Positions 46,644 through 58,502 of a stretch of DNA of 64,000 nt are shown in pieces. Under the pieces are notes generated by a model. It did not search any database. It was not told where the DNA came from and saw only the letters and a program-made list of their open reading frames with translations. The stretch is taken from contig JAHRHY010000015.1 of assembly GCA_019671135.1 (NCBI GenBank), positions 1,550,001-1,614,000 on the forward strand, written 5' to 3'. Position numbers and translations under genes: made by a program. Within the stretch, counting starts at the first letter, position 1; every line of letters starts with the position of its first letter. The stretch is from Linnemannia hyalina (taxonomy: Eukaryota > Mortierellomycota > Mortierellomycetes > Mortierellales > Mortierellaceae).

Positions 46644-49556
46644 ATGTCCGTCGACGCAGAATCCACCCAGGTACACATACCATACTTTACTCACTTCGCC
46701 AACTAAAACAGCAACAACAGTAATGATAAGCAACAACAGCGACAACAAGAACAATAACAGTGCAACGCCAACAACAGTGCTTGAGGAATTGTGCCACTCT
46801 CTGTTCACGATAATTACAATAATCGCCAAAAAAAAAAAAAAAAAACTACACTTTCACACAACAAAGGAAATAGTAGACAAGCTTGTGGGCCATCCTCCCC
46901 TGTTCTCTCATACTCACACTGTTCTTCTTTGTGCGCCACCATTTTATTATAGCCCATCCTCCAGAGCTACGTCGGTTTCGACTCTATCACCTCCCAGATT
47001 GAGAAGAAGCTTCTCAAGCGTGGCTTCCAGTTCAACGTCATGGTCGTTGGTATGTACACTCTTCTTGTCCTACAAGAGCCGTCGAAACTGGCAACCGAGC
47101 GGAAAGCAAAGGAAACCGACAACAAAGAGAAGGAAGACACGCACGTTTCTCTCAGTATACTAACAGGAGTGTGTTTTTGTTCATCTCATTCATTCTTGCA
47201 TTCATAAACAGGTCAATCTGGATTGGGCAAGAGCACCCTCATCAACACCATCTTTGCCTCGCATCTTATCGACTCCAAGGGACGCACTCAGCCTGACGAG
47301 CCCAGCCGTCAGACTGTTGAGATCCACTCCTTCACCGAGAGTAAGTCGTCGTTATTGTCTATCTCTCTGTTGTTTGCCAATTTATCACGCTCCTCTTGCG
47401 GTTCAATTGAAAGCGCTCAAAACACGCAGCACTGTCGTCCTTTTTTCTTCTTTTCTTTACTCGCCACCTCTCTCTCTCCATCATCTCATCTCAGTCCACA
47501 GACACATACGTGTTCGACAAACACCCTTTCCCAATTGCTCCTATCCTCGTTTCTTGTTTGCTGTCATGTATAAGAGAGAGAGAGTGTGTGTGGTGTGTCT
47601 TTGGATCTCTTTATTTCCGGCACGGGCTCTCGTTCTGTTCGTCTATATATTTGTCTTTGAAAGAAAGGGAGAGCGCTTCTGTTCTTGACCCTGCCCTAAC
47701 TGACTATCGAACAAAAGTGCTCAAGTTGGGGACTTAAGAGTTGAGTTTTGAACCTCGTCAAAGAAAAAGGCAAAGGGTCGGCCCAAAACGGCGCCAGAAA
47801 TGCAGTTCATTCTTTCTTTCAGGAGGAAGGGAGGGAGTCGAGGACAAGTTGAAAAAAGGGACGGTGGATTCAGGAGGGACAGAAACCCAAAACTCACGGA
47901 AGTAGCGAGGGACACACAGAGAGAAGATTGACAAGAGGGAGAGTGAGAAAGTGAACAGAAAAATAACAAGAGCAAGGAGCCATCCTCACATTATTGAGGA
48001 GAGATTGAGAGCCGCGCGCGAATGAAAGGGAGAGACCCAAGACAGACAGACAAACAACCTTTGCCTTTTTGATTCGATGCAGCAAACCTTTGAAGACAGT
48101 CAAAGAATAACCATGCGTGTAATAGCAAACGGAAACAACCACCCCATCCCAACATCACTTACAACCGCGCACTCTCCATCTTCATGGAAGGATTTTAATT
48201 GCCTTGTTGCACAACTATCAATATACTTAATGCATGCTCTAACGGTTGCTTTGTTTGCACTTTGTTCACTTTTTATAGCCATCATCGAGAGAGGCGTCAA
48301 GTTGAGACTCAACATTGTTGACACCCCCGGATACGGTGACCAGGTTAACAACGAGAACTGGTAAGCACCACTCAACAAAGCCATCATGACAGTGTGTGCG
48401 AGAGAGAGAGAGAGAGAGAGAGAGTGGTATTTGTTTTCTTTCGTTCGCAAGAGCAGAACTAACCGAAACGAACCAATTGCCTTTCTGTCTGTAGCTGGGA
48501 GCCCATTATCAAGTACATCAAGGACCAGCACTCGTCCTTCCTTCGCAAGGAGTTGACTGCACAGCGTGAACCTTTCATCCAGGATACCCGCATTCACTGC
48601 TGCCTGTTCTTCATCTCCCCCACTGGCCACTCGTAAGTTTGGAATCCACCTTTGTTTTCTGTGGCGGGACGGGGCGGATACTTAGGCTCTGCATGCGACA
48701 GGACATGCATCTTGGAAAATGTTTGACTCCAGCTAATGGTCGCAAGGTTGAGATCTGAAATAAGAATAATGGACAAATGTAAAGCTCACAATACTTATGG
48801 ATCTTGTTTCTATTACTGGACTTAACAAAAACATAGATTGAAGCCCATCGATATCGTTGTCCTCAAAAAGCTGACTGAGGTTGTCAACGTCGTCCCCGTC
48901 ATTGCCAAGTCGGACTCTTTGACCATCGAGGAGCGCATCGCCTTTAAGCACCGCGTACGTCTTTTACTCCTCTGGATACCAGTCATGTTTTTTCATGTTT
49001 TGTTTGGACTCACTCTTGGCAAAGGGCAATCTGTACTAACATATCAACCTTGTTTGCATTGAAATGAGAATAGATTAAGGAGGAGATGGCTTTCCACAAC
49101 ATCAAATTATACCCCTACGGATCGGACGAGGATGATGAGCAGGATGCGGCCTTGAACGAGAGCATCCAGGATTTGATCCCCTTTGCCGTGGTCGGATCAG
49201 AAAAGACCATCGTTGTCGATGGCAAGCCCGTCCGTGGTCGCCAGAACCGCTGGGGTGTTATCAACGGTAAGCTTGGAGCATGTTCTCAATCGCGCTCTCT
49301 CTCACCTCATGTTACCCTACCCGCATCAGTGAGCGGAAGCAGTAAACTGATACTTTCATATTTTCATTCGTTCCAAAAAATAGTCGAGAATGAGAACCAC
49401 TGCGAGTTCATTCACTTGCGCAACTTTTTGACACGCACCCACTTGCAGGACTTGATCGAGACGACCTCGTTGATCCACTACGAGTCCTTCCGCTCCAAGC
49501 AGTTGCTTGCCCTCAAGGAGAACGGCATGCAGCAGCAGCAGCAACAGCAGCACTAA
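46644..49556 (+). CDS. CDC10: septin, Cdc10 group, 318 aa, 8 exons
   Basis: Filament-forming GTPase of the septin cytoskeleton at septa and growth sites. Exons: 46644-46670, 46953-47049, 47212-47340, 48279-48360, 48495-48632, 48837-48954, 49074-49266 and 49384-49556. GTPase motifs: G1 GQSGLGKST (residues 42-50), G3 DTPGYGD (99-105) and G4 AKSD (181-184). The septin unique element lies near GRQNRWGVINVENENHCEF. The N-terminal segment SYVGFDSITSQIEKKLLKRG with the following polybasic KKLLKR is characteristic of Cdc10-type septins. There is no C-terminal coiled coil, and the protein ends in a short poly-Gln and His, which also fits the Cdc10 group. Intron 3 is 938 bp, far longer than the other introns (101-282 bp). 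Intron 4 carries a (GA)n tract. Confidence 0.93.
48400..48424 (+). repeat. (GA)n microsatellite in septin intron 4
   Basis: Twelve consecutive GA dinucleotides within the intron that starts at 48361. Confidence 0.85.
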
Positions 49557-50067
49557 GAATATTTTAGCGATTAACCGGGACAAGAGTGGAAGGAAGATGC
49601 TCCTTGATGGACCTCCTTTCTGTTCTCTATCCATTTGACCCTCATCGTTATTATCATTACTTTTTTGCTTCATTTTGTTATGTGCCGCACCTTCACCAAC
49701 AACCCATATACTTCTCTTCCTTCTATTTCTTCTTTTCTAATACAGTATTTCATATAAACACCAAAAACACAGACGGACTCTCAGAGGGCCTATGATACCA
49801 AACAACAAACAAAAAGACGTGCTTTTTCCATATCTAAACCATTGGACGGCATTTCCTTTTTTTTATGACCATGAAGGAGCTGTTTCTGGTAAACGCACTT
49901 CAGCATAGTCCTTTCAATGGGAAGAATAAACGACCGTTCAAATAACATCATAGAAGTGGGCAAGCGATACTATTTATTTTTGAAAACGCGCGAAATATTC
50001 GCCACCAAAATCTTTTTTTTTTTTTTTTCTTTCTTGGGTGCCTCCCAACTATCGGAGAAACGATTGC
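49557..50067. other. convergent 3' region septin / membrane protein
   Basis: AT-rich, with a T-run at about 50012-50028. Both genes terminate here. There are no coding signs. Confidence 0.55.
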
Positions 50068-52525
50068 TTAGAAGAACTCGAGGGTGGCATGGCCAAAGGG
50101 AGAACCGAGGACGATATCTCCAAGGACAGAGTTATCCTCATCATCATCGTCGTCATCGCCGTCACGGACAATGATCTTGCGGCCGATCTTGGCGTTCTTT
50201 TGGTTCTTGGAGTACTCGATCGTGCTGGGCGAGGATTCCACCTCGACAACTTCGGCGGTTCCAAAGAAGGTTGCCACCTTGAACGATCCCAGGAACTTGT
50301 CCGACTATATTATGTGTATAAAACAAAGAGAATGAAGATATTAATTTGCTGTAAGGATGACAATAGGCGAAATACCAAGAGTCCAGTCGTTTACACCAGA
50401 AAAAAAAAAAAAAAGAAAGAGAAAACGACTTACGACGCGGGAGTAGATCTCTCCTCCGACTGACTCGGTCTTGAGGCTTAACTGACGGTCGTCAATGAGT
50501 TCGACCAAGGTGTGGATGTTTCCGGCACCAGTGCCAGAGCGGACAACGAGCATACCGGGGATCTGCTCAGTTTTGTGCTTGAGCTTGCCGATCCAATCGT
50601 CCTCACCTTCGGTGATCTTGACATGGATGTTTCCTGTGGTCGCAACGGCCTTGACCAGGTGGTGGGAGTGGCGACGGCGGGGCTTGTCATCATCATCATC
50701 ATCATCGTCGTCACCCTCGCCATCACCGCCGCGCTTGCCGGAGCATCCGCTCTTCATATCCTCGCCATCATCATCACCATCATCATCACCATCATCATCA
50801 CCGTCATCCTCAGGCTTGTCGATGGTAGTGGTGGTGACACCCAGAGTGATGTTGGCAGCGACCGAGGAAACACGGGCATGGACCGCAGTTCCAGGGGTAG
50901 CAGCACGGACATTCTCGATATGGATGTGTCCTGCAACAACGTTGGCCAACAATGTGTTGGTACGGACAGGTCCCGTCTTGATCTCGCCCACAACAGCATT
51001 GATCTCGAGGAGATCGATACCCCCGCCAAAGATGGGGGCCAGATCATCCTCAACGGTCGCGCGGAGGACAACACCATTGACAGAGAGACGATTAATCTCG
51101 TTGAAGCCGATGGGCACGAGAATCTCGATATCGATAGAGGCGCAGAACTTTTGACCCTTAGGACGGCCAAAGGGTTCATTGTCGTCACTGAAGCGGCGGG
51201 GGTGGAGGGCACGCTTCTTCATCCAGAAGGACTCGTTATCCTCATCGTGAGGATGCTTGCGCTCGTGGTGCTTGCGGTGGTGCTTCATGCCATGGTGCTT
51301 GTTGTGATGATGCTTCTTGTGATGCTTCTTGTGGTGCTTGCGTCCGTGGCGGTGGTGAGGAGGTGGGGTAGGAACGGGCTCTTCAGGTTCCTCGGGTTTC
51401 TCGGGCTCCTCAGAAGGCTCGTCCAAGTGTCCGTCAGCCCAGAAGACAACCTCAATTTTGTCCTCCTCCTCTTTGACCTCCAAGTGAAGACCCTTAGGAC
51501 CCTCCTCGTGGTGATCATCCTCATCATCATGGTCACCATCATCCTCAGGCAAGTTCTTGGTAACGTTAGCCTTGATCCTAAAAGTAGGCGAATCCACAAA
51601 GAGGCTCGATCGAACGACGACATTGGTAAAGATATTACCCTTTCCAACGGACAGTTTGATATCAAGGGCCTGGGATATGATGTTCTGGGGTCCATTCCAA
51701 GGGATCAAGTTCTTCATGCACTCGTCCTCAGACATGGCAAAGACCAGGTCGGCCTGCTGTTTGGGGGTGAGGTCTGACTGGCGGTGGGTGGAGAGGGGCA
51801 TCAGGGTAGGGGAGCCGCCCTCGATGTAGACGTACTCGTTGTCGTCGAGGCGGTAGTCTTCGAAATCGTAGTCGGGGCTGAAGAACGCGCAGTAGACCCA
51901 GAAAAGGAGGCCGACGGCAAAGATCCGACGGAACAGCTTTCTTGCCTTTGCCTTGCCTATTAGAGTGATATGTTTCAATGAAGGAAGACTGGGTGAGTAA
52001 TTGTGCGCAAGTAGGGTGTGTAAAAGCGACATGTAAAGGAAAGTGAATATGGGTATGGAAGTCTAGGCAGGGTCCACTGGCTAATTCGCCACCAATTAAT
52101 ATACCCGAGGATCATATTTGTAGCGAGGAAAGAGCTTGCATGCTAGCCAAACAAGATCACCCACAACAGCAGCCCAACAGCCCAACAGCCCACGCACGAG
52201 ACAGATGAACAAACAACAACTTACAGGCAGCGCGCTGCTCAGGAGTGCGGTTACAACGACGTCCCCAACGACGTCCACACACCTTCTGCTCCTGGTTTTG
52301 GTTCTGGTCCTCAGGAATGGGAAAAGCAGGGGCATTCTTTTGGTCAAGACCCTTCTTCTCATCCGCAGCAGAGAGCAAGGGAACGGCGTCCTCGTCAGCG
52401 TGGTCGGAGAATGGAGGAGGAGGGGCCGAGTTGGAAAGGTCATTGTCGTCCTCGTGGGGATGGGAAGACATGTCGACAAAGACCGAGGGGTCCTTGTGGT
52501 CCTGGGGGTAACCAGGTTCAGCCAT
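50068..52525 (-). CDS. type II membrane protein with His-rich and Asp-rich tracts, 686 aa
   Basis: Family not recognised. Exons 52525-52225, 51956-50434 and 50304-50068. Residues 1-111 are cytosolic, Pro/Asp-rich and end in a basic stretch (KAKARKLFRR). A single membrane span follows at about 112-128 (IFAVGLLFWVYCAFF). There is no cleavable signal, so the large C-terminal part should be luminal or extracellular. This ectodomain consists of repeating beta-type segments (DIKLSVGKGNIFTNVVV, IEILVPIGFNEINRLSVNG, TGNIHVKITEG, and GAGNIHTLVEL near the end). They alternate as in adhesin-like beta-solenoid domains of the DUF4097 kind, a comparison by pattern only. Inserted are a Lys/His block with about 18 His (residues 301-337) and two Asp runs (about 484-500 and 513-524). 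Metal binding is plausible but unproven. Confidence 0.8.
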
Positions 52526-53240
52526 TTTTGTTTTTTGTGGTTTGTGTTTGTTTTGGTCGTTAGAATAGAGGAAGAAAAAGAAAAGAGAATATGTTTGTAG
52601 GAATGAGAGAGTAGATTGAAAGTGTCGATGGGGATGAATAGAAGAGAAGAGGAACAAGACGAACAGGCCACATACACAAAGAAATATTTATCCTTTTGCA
52701 GCATTGTGTTCATTTTCGATTTGTCTTGGCATTTCTTTTCTTTTTCAGTACACGCACTGCTCACGTCCCTCACTCTCTCTCTGTCTGTTTCTCATGCCGT
52801 GTCCTATTTGTAGTACGTGTGTCTGGATGTGTGAACAAACACCTGCAAGAAAACAACAAGTTCTTTGCCTTTCTTGGCTATCTTGCGCAAGCATAGATCG
52901 AGGGTGGTGGCAGCGACAATGCTATATCAAAGAGGGGGACAACGCATCTTGATCATGCAAAATCAATCTGTGTTGTCTTTTTCTTTGCTTGGAGCAACAA
53001 CCAAAACAACCAATGGACAAAGAAACGCAATCGATTGCGTATGTCGTTCCCTTTTTCACATCTTGCTCGTTGTCTCACTCCCTCTGCTCGCTGCACCTAT
53101 TATGACGAAAGCATACCAAATACTCGAATAGACGATGCAGTCGCTACGTTTACAAGAGGAGAGTGGACGCGTCTTGTTTTTATTTTTTTTATTTTCAATG
53201 GGTGGTGCGAATACAAAGAGTGAAGGTCCTTGTCTAGGGT
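52526..53240. other. intergenic region between VPS37A and the membrane-protein gene
   Basis: About 715 bp between two minus-strand genes. On the minus strand the 300 bp upstream of the membrane-protein start are pyrimidine-rich. No gene was seen. Confidence 0.5.
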
Positions 53241-54344
53241 TCAATGTGACAGCATCACCCAAGACTCGTCTCCTCCTGTCCCACCAGGACCTGATGCGCC
53301 GCCAATCGATGACGACGACCCTCCTCCGCCATTACCGACTATTGAAGACCCTAACACATCCGATCCTGATCCATTGTTGTTATTGCTACTGTTTTCAGTG
53401 TTGGACGAGGCATGGTCCCGAAGAATAGGGCCCATACGTTCGTGTTTCATCGTCCGCAAATGATACACCTTGCGCAGGTCCCGATACTGTCGAATAAATC
53501 CTTCTTGATCCAGCTTGCCTTCCAAGAACGACTGAGCAATTGACTCTGATAACTCCTCTGACTCTGATGCCGCTGACCGCAACTTGGACTGTAGCGTCTC
53601 TGGCCTAAACCGCTGTTGACATAGGTATCAAAAGTAAAAGGAAAAGCAGCATTGGTTAGTGATGTTGTAGGAAAAGGATGGTGACAAACTTCATACTTCT
53701 GCTGCGGCGAAGGCATCAGAGCACCAAAATACAAAAAAGGCCACTTACCCAAAGAGCATCCTGTTGTTGTTGAAGTTTCTCTTCCAGTGACTTTTGAAGT
53801 TGATTCGCCACCTTGTGACCTTCTGCCGTACTGTTTTGAAGCTCAAGCATTTCTGCCTCTAAAGCCAAGTTGCGACCTAATGATGATAAAATGACACAGT
53901 CCAACCAATTGTTATTAAAAAAGTGATGATGATTTCAGAATCCACTCATTTTTAGGCTGTCGTCATGTTTCTTCTTCCAATTGATCCGTCCATGGATATA
54001 GTGAATACAAAAAAAGCAAAGGAAAGGTGGACTTACGGGAAACATTGTCGTTGCCGAGCCACCATTCCCGTTTGAGGGTCCTGCTGTTGATGACAATGTC
54101 GAGGTGATCAACAAAGTGGTCGAATGCAATCTGGCTCTCGAGGAGTTCCTCCACCTTCTCGGGTGTCAACTCCATAATAATGCGCGCCTCTGGTGCCAAT
54201 GTGCTGCTGTACGAGTTGCTCAAGACTGGTCGACTCTGGGTATGACTGCTGCTGCTGCTCGATGACATATCGCCCGCAGCAGAGGTGCTCATCTTGTTAT
54301 TGCCGTTATTATTATTGTTGATGTGCATTGCATTGTTGATATGG

Positions 54345-54380
<36 letters not shown>

Positions 54381-55159
54381 GAACCTCCGTTGCTGTATTG
54401 AGAGCCATTGGTGTTGATGAATGTCACCACGCTACTCGAGTTGCTGTTGTTGGTCAGCCCAAGACTTTTGGATCGCGCTCCTGGAATGGGCGGTGGTGGT
54501 TTGCGTGAATACTCGTCAAAGGCGACCTTGACGGTGTCAAAATTACCCTGCTGGTTGTTGTTGCTAATGCCGTTGTTGTTGGTGTTATTCGTGCTGTACA
54601 TGTGGTGTTGGTTCGATGCCCCTCCATTGACATCATTGCTGTCGTCGACGAGAACTCCGGTGCGTTGAATATTGGCTGCAATCTCCTTAACAATTCTGCC
54701 GAGGTGGGCATGGGTCGACCAGCCGCCAGGCATGAGTCTCTCGTGTCCAGTGACAGTACAGGGCGTTACGGTTCCATCGACCCAGAGATGCCGCACTGCT
54801 GGTTGGAGCGTGATCCTTGGTTCCTCTTCGGGGAAAGCTGGCGGTAGGTAGACTGTAAGGGTGACGGCATTGTTGCTTCCCGCTACTGCTGCTGCTGCTG
54901 TTACTGGTGACGAGGATGACGGGGAGGTGATTGAGAAGGCGTTTCCGTTGCCGTCCTGGGATGAAGGTCTGCTGCTGTTGGTGTTGGGTGTTGAGGCTGT
55001 CCGAGAAAGGTGGGGTGTGGCTGAAGACGGGTGAGGCGAGCCTGGGCTGCTGGCTAAGTACAGCTGTAGCTGGAAGCGGCTGTTGTCGTTTGGCAAGGGT
55101 CGCACAGTTGGCAGTTCCGAAAGTAATGAATCGATTTGCCTCTTTCGTCTATTATCCAT
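53241..55159 (-). CDS. VPS37A: VPS37A-type ESCRT-I subunit, 540 aa
   Basis: Component of endosomal ESCRT-I, which sorts ubiquitinated cargo into multivesicular bodies. Exons 55159-54037, 53876-53749 and 53612-53241. The N-terminal part (about residues 25-160) is a UEV-like fold with TLTVYLPPAFPEEEPRITL and VRHLWVDG, then HAHLGRIVKEI. This is the arrangement of animal VPS37A and is absent from budding-yeast Vps37. The catalytic Cys position is not conserved, as expected for a pseudo-E2. A long Asn/Ser/Gly-rich linker includes a 12-Asn run. The Mod_r (VPS37 C-terminal) helical domain begins near residue 332 (LTPEKVEELLESQIAFDHFVD) and runs through LEAEMLELQN and QSFLEGKLDQEGFIRQYRDLRKVYH. The frame is open upstream to Met codons at 55312 and 55351, and that extension contains SLAKLFPW, so a longer N-terminus is possible. 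Confidence 0.85.
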
Positions 55160-56239
55160 TACAAGGGAGTGGCGAGCAAGGCCGTTAGTGAGTGTTGGTG
55201 TGTAGAAGTGAAAAAAAAAACAAAACAAAGGAGAGGTTGACCATGGAAAGAGTTTAGCCAGAGAGTTGAAATCGGCATGACCAGGACGACGACTCTTCTT
55301 TCGCTGCGTCATTTTTTCTGGCGTTTTCGAACACGTATGGAAGAAGAGCATCTACTTTTTGACTCCAAAGTAAACCTTTCTTTTTTCTTTGCAAACATGT
55401 CGATCGATGTCAGGTCACTCTGAGTTTTTTTTGCGATGCACTCTGGCTAAGTCTGTCTTCATCGTTCTGTTGCACTGCCACAAGGATGGTTGGAGGTGTG
55501 TGATGTGAGATGTGAGATGTGAAGTGTTCTGTGCTTGCCCTGTGCGTGTCGTTTATGGAAAATGGTGGTGGTGTCCCTGCCTAGGCGGTGAGTAGACGAG
55601 AGTCGTAGAGTCCCTTTTGGCGAGTTGAGAGAGTACTTACGGCGAAGGGTCGTCGTGGCTCGGTTTCCTGCCCCAGTGGTTGTTGAAGCGCCTGTCCATG
55701 CAAACGAGAGTTGAAGGGGTGTGGGAGGTAGAGAGGGGTGAGAAGGGTGAGAGAAAGGGAATGCAAAAAGGACAAAAGTGGTGGCGAGTGTCGAGAGTAA
55801 AATAAAGAGAGGAGGAAGAGAGGAGGAGGAAGAGAGGGGGCAAAAGAGAATCGAAGTGCGCTGTCTGAAAGTAGAGTGTGGTGTGTGTGTGTGACTATGT
55901 GACGTTGTATCGGTCATGTGCTCTCTGTTCTCGCTGCACGGTACTGATCGTACACCATCGACCAACTGCAACCTCCCTGCGTGCCTGAACTGCGACCTGC
56001 TCCACCTCGCACTTGACCTGTGCACTCTTTGTCTTTTGTTCCTTTTCGTCCTTCTTTGCTCAGCTCCGTCCAACTCCTCCTCCTCCTCCTCCTTACTTTT
56101 TTCCTTCCCTTGAAGTCCTTTATTTCCCTTCCTTCAACCCTCCTCACACCTCCTTACATTCCCTCTCCTTCTTTCCTTCCTTCCTTCCCACCTTCTTTCT
56201 TTCTCACACCTCTCTTTTACCGAATCAAATCTCATTCTA
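55160..56239. promoter_or_regulatory. divergent intergenic region VPS37A / VAMP7
   Basis: About 1.1 kb between divergent starts. The last 210 bp before the VAMP7 ATG (about 56030-56239) are almost pure C/T on the coding strand, with CCTT repeats. Purine-rich sequence at 55720-55860 mirrors this for the minus strand. It presumably contains both promoters. Confidence 0.5.
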
Positions 56240-58307
56240 ATGTCCATCATCTACGCCCTCGTCGCAAGAGGCACCATCATCCTCGCCGAATACACAAACT
56301 CATCAGGAAACTTCACCACCGGTAAAAATAATAAATACTTTATCAGTTTCACATTCTTGCTTCTTGCTTCTTGCGTCCTCTTACTTGAACCTGCCCTTGG
56401 AGCAAGACGACTAACCAAACGCCAATTGTTAACAATTCACTAGTCACCGAGGCAATCCTCGAAAAGATCCCGCCCAACAACTCCAAACTCACCTACGTCT
56501 ACGACAGGCAAGACTCTTTTCTGTTCACACTTCCCCTCCACTTCCTCACTCGATATATGCATATCCCCCATTCCCATCCCTCCTCCTCCTTCCTTCCATA
56601 CCCCTGCAGGAAAAAAACAAGCAAAATGAAGGAGAATAGTGCAAAAAATAACACTCTAGACCCTTCCTTCCTTGTCCAATAGGTATCTGTTCCACTACAT
56701 TTGCCACGATGGATTGACGTACATGTGCATGGCCGACGACACCTTTGGTCGCCGCATCCCCTTCGCCTTCCTTCAGGATATCAAGACCCGCTTCTTGACC
56801 CAGTACGCTCGGGAACGTGCCATGAGTGCCACGGTCCCCTATGGCATGAACGAGTTCTCAAAAACCATTGCCAAGCAAATGGTATGTTGTTGACAGGAAG
56901 GGGTGTGTTTTGGGCTGACGAGAAAAGAATGGGTCAAGAAACGTTTTTTTTTCTTGCCTGTGTTTCTGCAGCAACATTTTTCGCCTTTTTCTTTTGTTTG
57001 TTTGTTTGGGTTTTTTTTGTGTTTGGGATTCTTCTTGTCTCTGCTTACGCTAGCCAGATAGACGACCCTTGCACAAACAGACAGCCATGTGTCTTCCCCA
57101 TAAGGCTGCTTTGCCGAATGTACACTCAAGCTAACAATCGTACATGCTATGTTTCTCTTTGTCAACCCTTTTTTTCTATACGGCACATGATCTATACGGG
57201 AACACCCTTTTGCATTGACCTTGACGTATTTAGGAGTACTTCTCGACAAACCCCGAGGCTGACAGGATCAAACAAGTTCAAGGAGAAATCGAGCAGGTCA
57301 AGGATGTCATGGTACACAACATCGGTATGGCCTACTTGCAACGTTTGCAACTACAATCACACCTACTTGAACACAACCGCACACAAGCACGCACCCACGC
57401 GCCTTCAACAAAAAAAGAAGAAAGCATCCCATCCCTCTACCTCTCCTTTTTTTGTGTTCGTGTGTTAAGGAAATACACATCCGCGTGAATAAGAACCATC
57501 GGGAAACTCGTTGCCCTTCACTTGCACACACATAAATGCCCAACTGACTAACCCACCTTTTTTTTGTTTGTCACACTACCACCTTCCCCCTTTTTTTTCT
57601 CTCTTTCCTTTGTATCACAACCACATCTACATGGACGGAAATACCGATAACTATTCTTGACAACACACAGAGCGCGTGCTGGAACGTGGAGAGAGGATTG
57701 AACTCTTAGTTGACAAGACCGATAACTTGAACCAGCAGGCCTTTGCCTTCAAGAAAAGGAGCACCCAGCTCAAGGTATTAATAATACATATGAAGGAAGC
57801 AAGCAGGGAAGCGGGGAAGGACATCATCACTATACCATCCGTACCGAACTCGGACATACATACAGGGCGGATGGACAGTCGGACGGTGCGCATTGGCCAC
57901 ACATTGAAAGCACTGTAGATGGGGATCATAGATATCACGGACCTTTGAGACGATTCAGGGAATCTAGTGTGCGGAAATTAACCAAATCCCCTTGTTTTTT
58001 GTTTCTTGCTCTTCTGAACATATAGAGGACCATGTGGTGGAAGAACACAAAACTGACCATCATCTTGACCTCCGTCATCATCGTAAGTCCTTCTTCTTTT
58101 CCCTCTCTCGCTTGTTTTCTGCTTTGCACTCCCACTTTGTCGCGCCCCCTGTTGCCTTTTTCTGCAAGATGTTTTTCGCGGCCCCATGTGAACAAAAATT
58201 GCTAACTATGGGCGTTTCTTGATGCGTTTTTGAATGACTAGGTCCTGTTCTACTTGATCATTTGCTCCGCGTGCGGGTTCCCCTTCTGGTCAAGCTGCCG
58301 CGGCTAA
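56240..58307 (+). CDS. VAMP7: VAMP7-type longin R-SNARE, 220 aa, 7 exons
   Basis: Vesicle SNARE for late-endosome/vacuole or exocytic fusion. Exons: 56240-56321, 56444-56507, 56683-56881, 57234-57324, 57671-57774, 58026-58082 and 58242-58307. The longin domain (residues 1-110) starts SIIYALVARGTIILAEYT and includes RYLFHYICHDGLTYMCMAD and PFAFLQDIKTRF. The SNARE motif (about 125-182) includes the zero-layer Arg in VLERGERIELLVDKTDNL. A C-terminal anchor (about 187-210) reads LTIILTSVIIVLFYLIICSA, after the juxtamembrane RTMWWKN. The length equals the usual 220 residues. Intron 2 uses a GC donor: ...GACAG is followed by GCAAGA, and it ends CCAATAG, joining VYDR to YLFHY. It converges with CCT2. 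Confidence 0.93.
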
Positions 58308-58502
58308 TTCCTTTGCTCCACAGAGTAAATTAGCATCGCAGATATAAAAAAAAAATAAACAATAACACACAAAACATGATCCATCATTTCTTCAAGCCAA
58401 TCCAACATTGCTGAACGATAATAGGAATAACGTTGAATGCATATATTTGGAACTACATTACCGAATGCCCTTCACTCTCCTCCATCGTGAAAAGGGCTTC
58501 CT

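Noticed and set aside
46369..47163. 264-codon plus-strand frame across the septin start
   Set aside because: Runs through the pyrimidine-rich leader and intron 1. It conflicts with the well-supported septin exons.
50512..51777. 421-codon plus-strand frame
   Set aside because: Antisense shadow of the membrane-protein exon. Its Ile/Val/Leu repeats are complements of the Asp/His codon runs.
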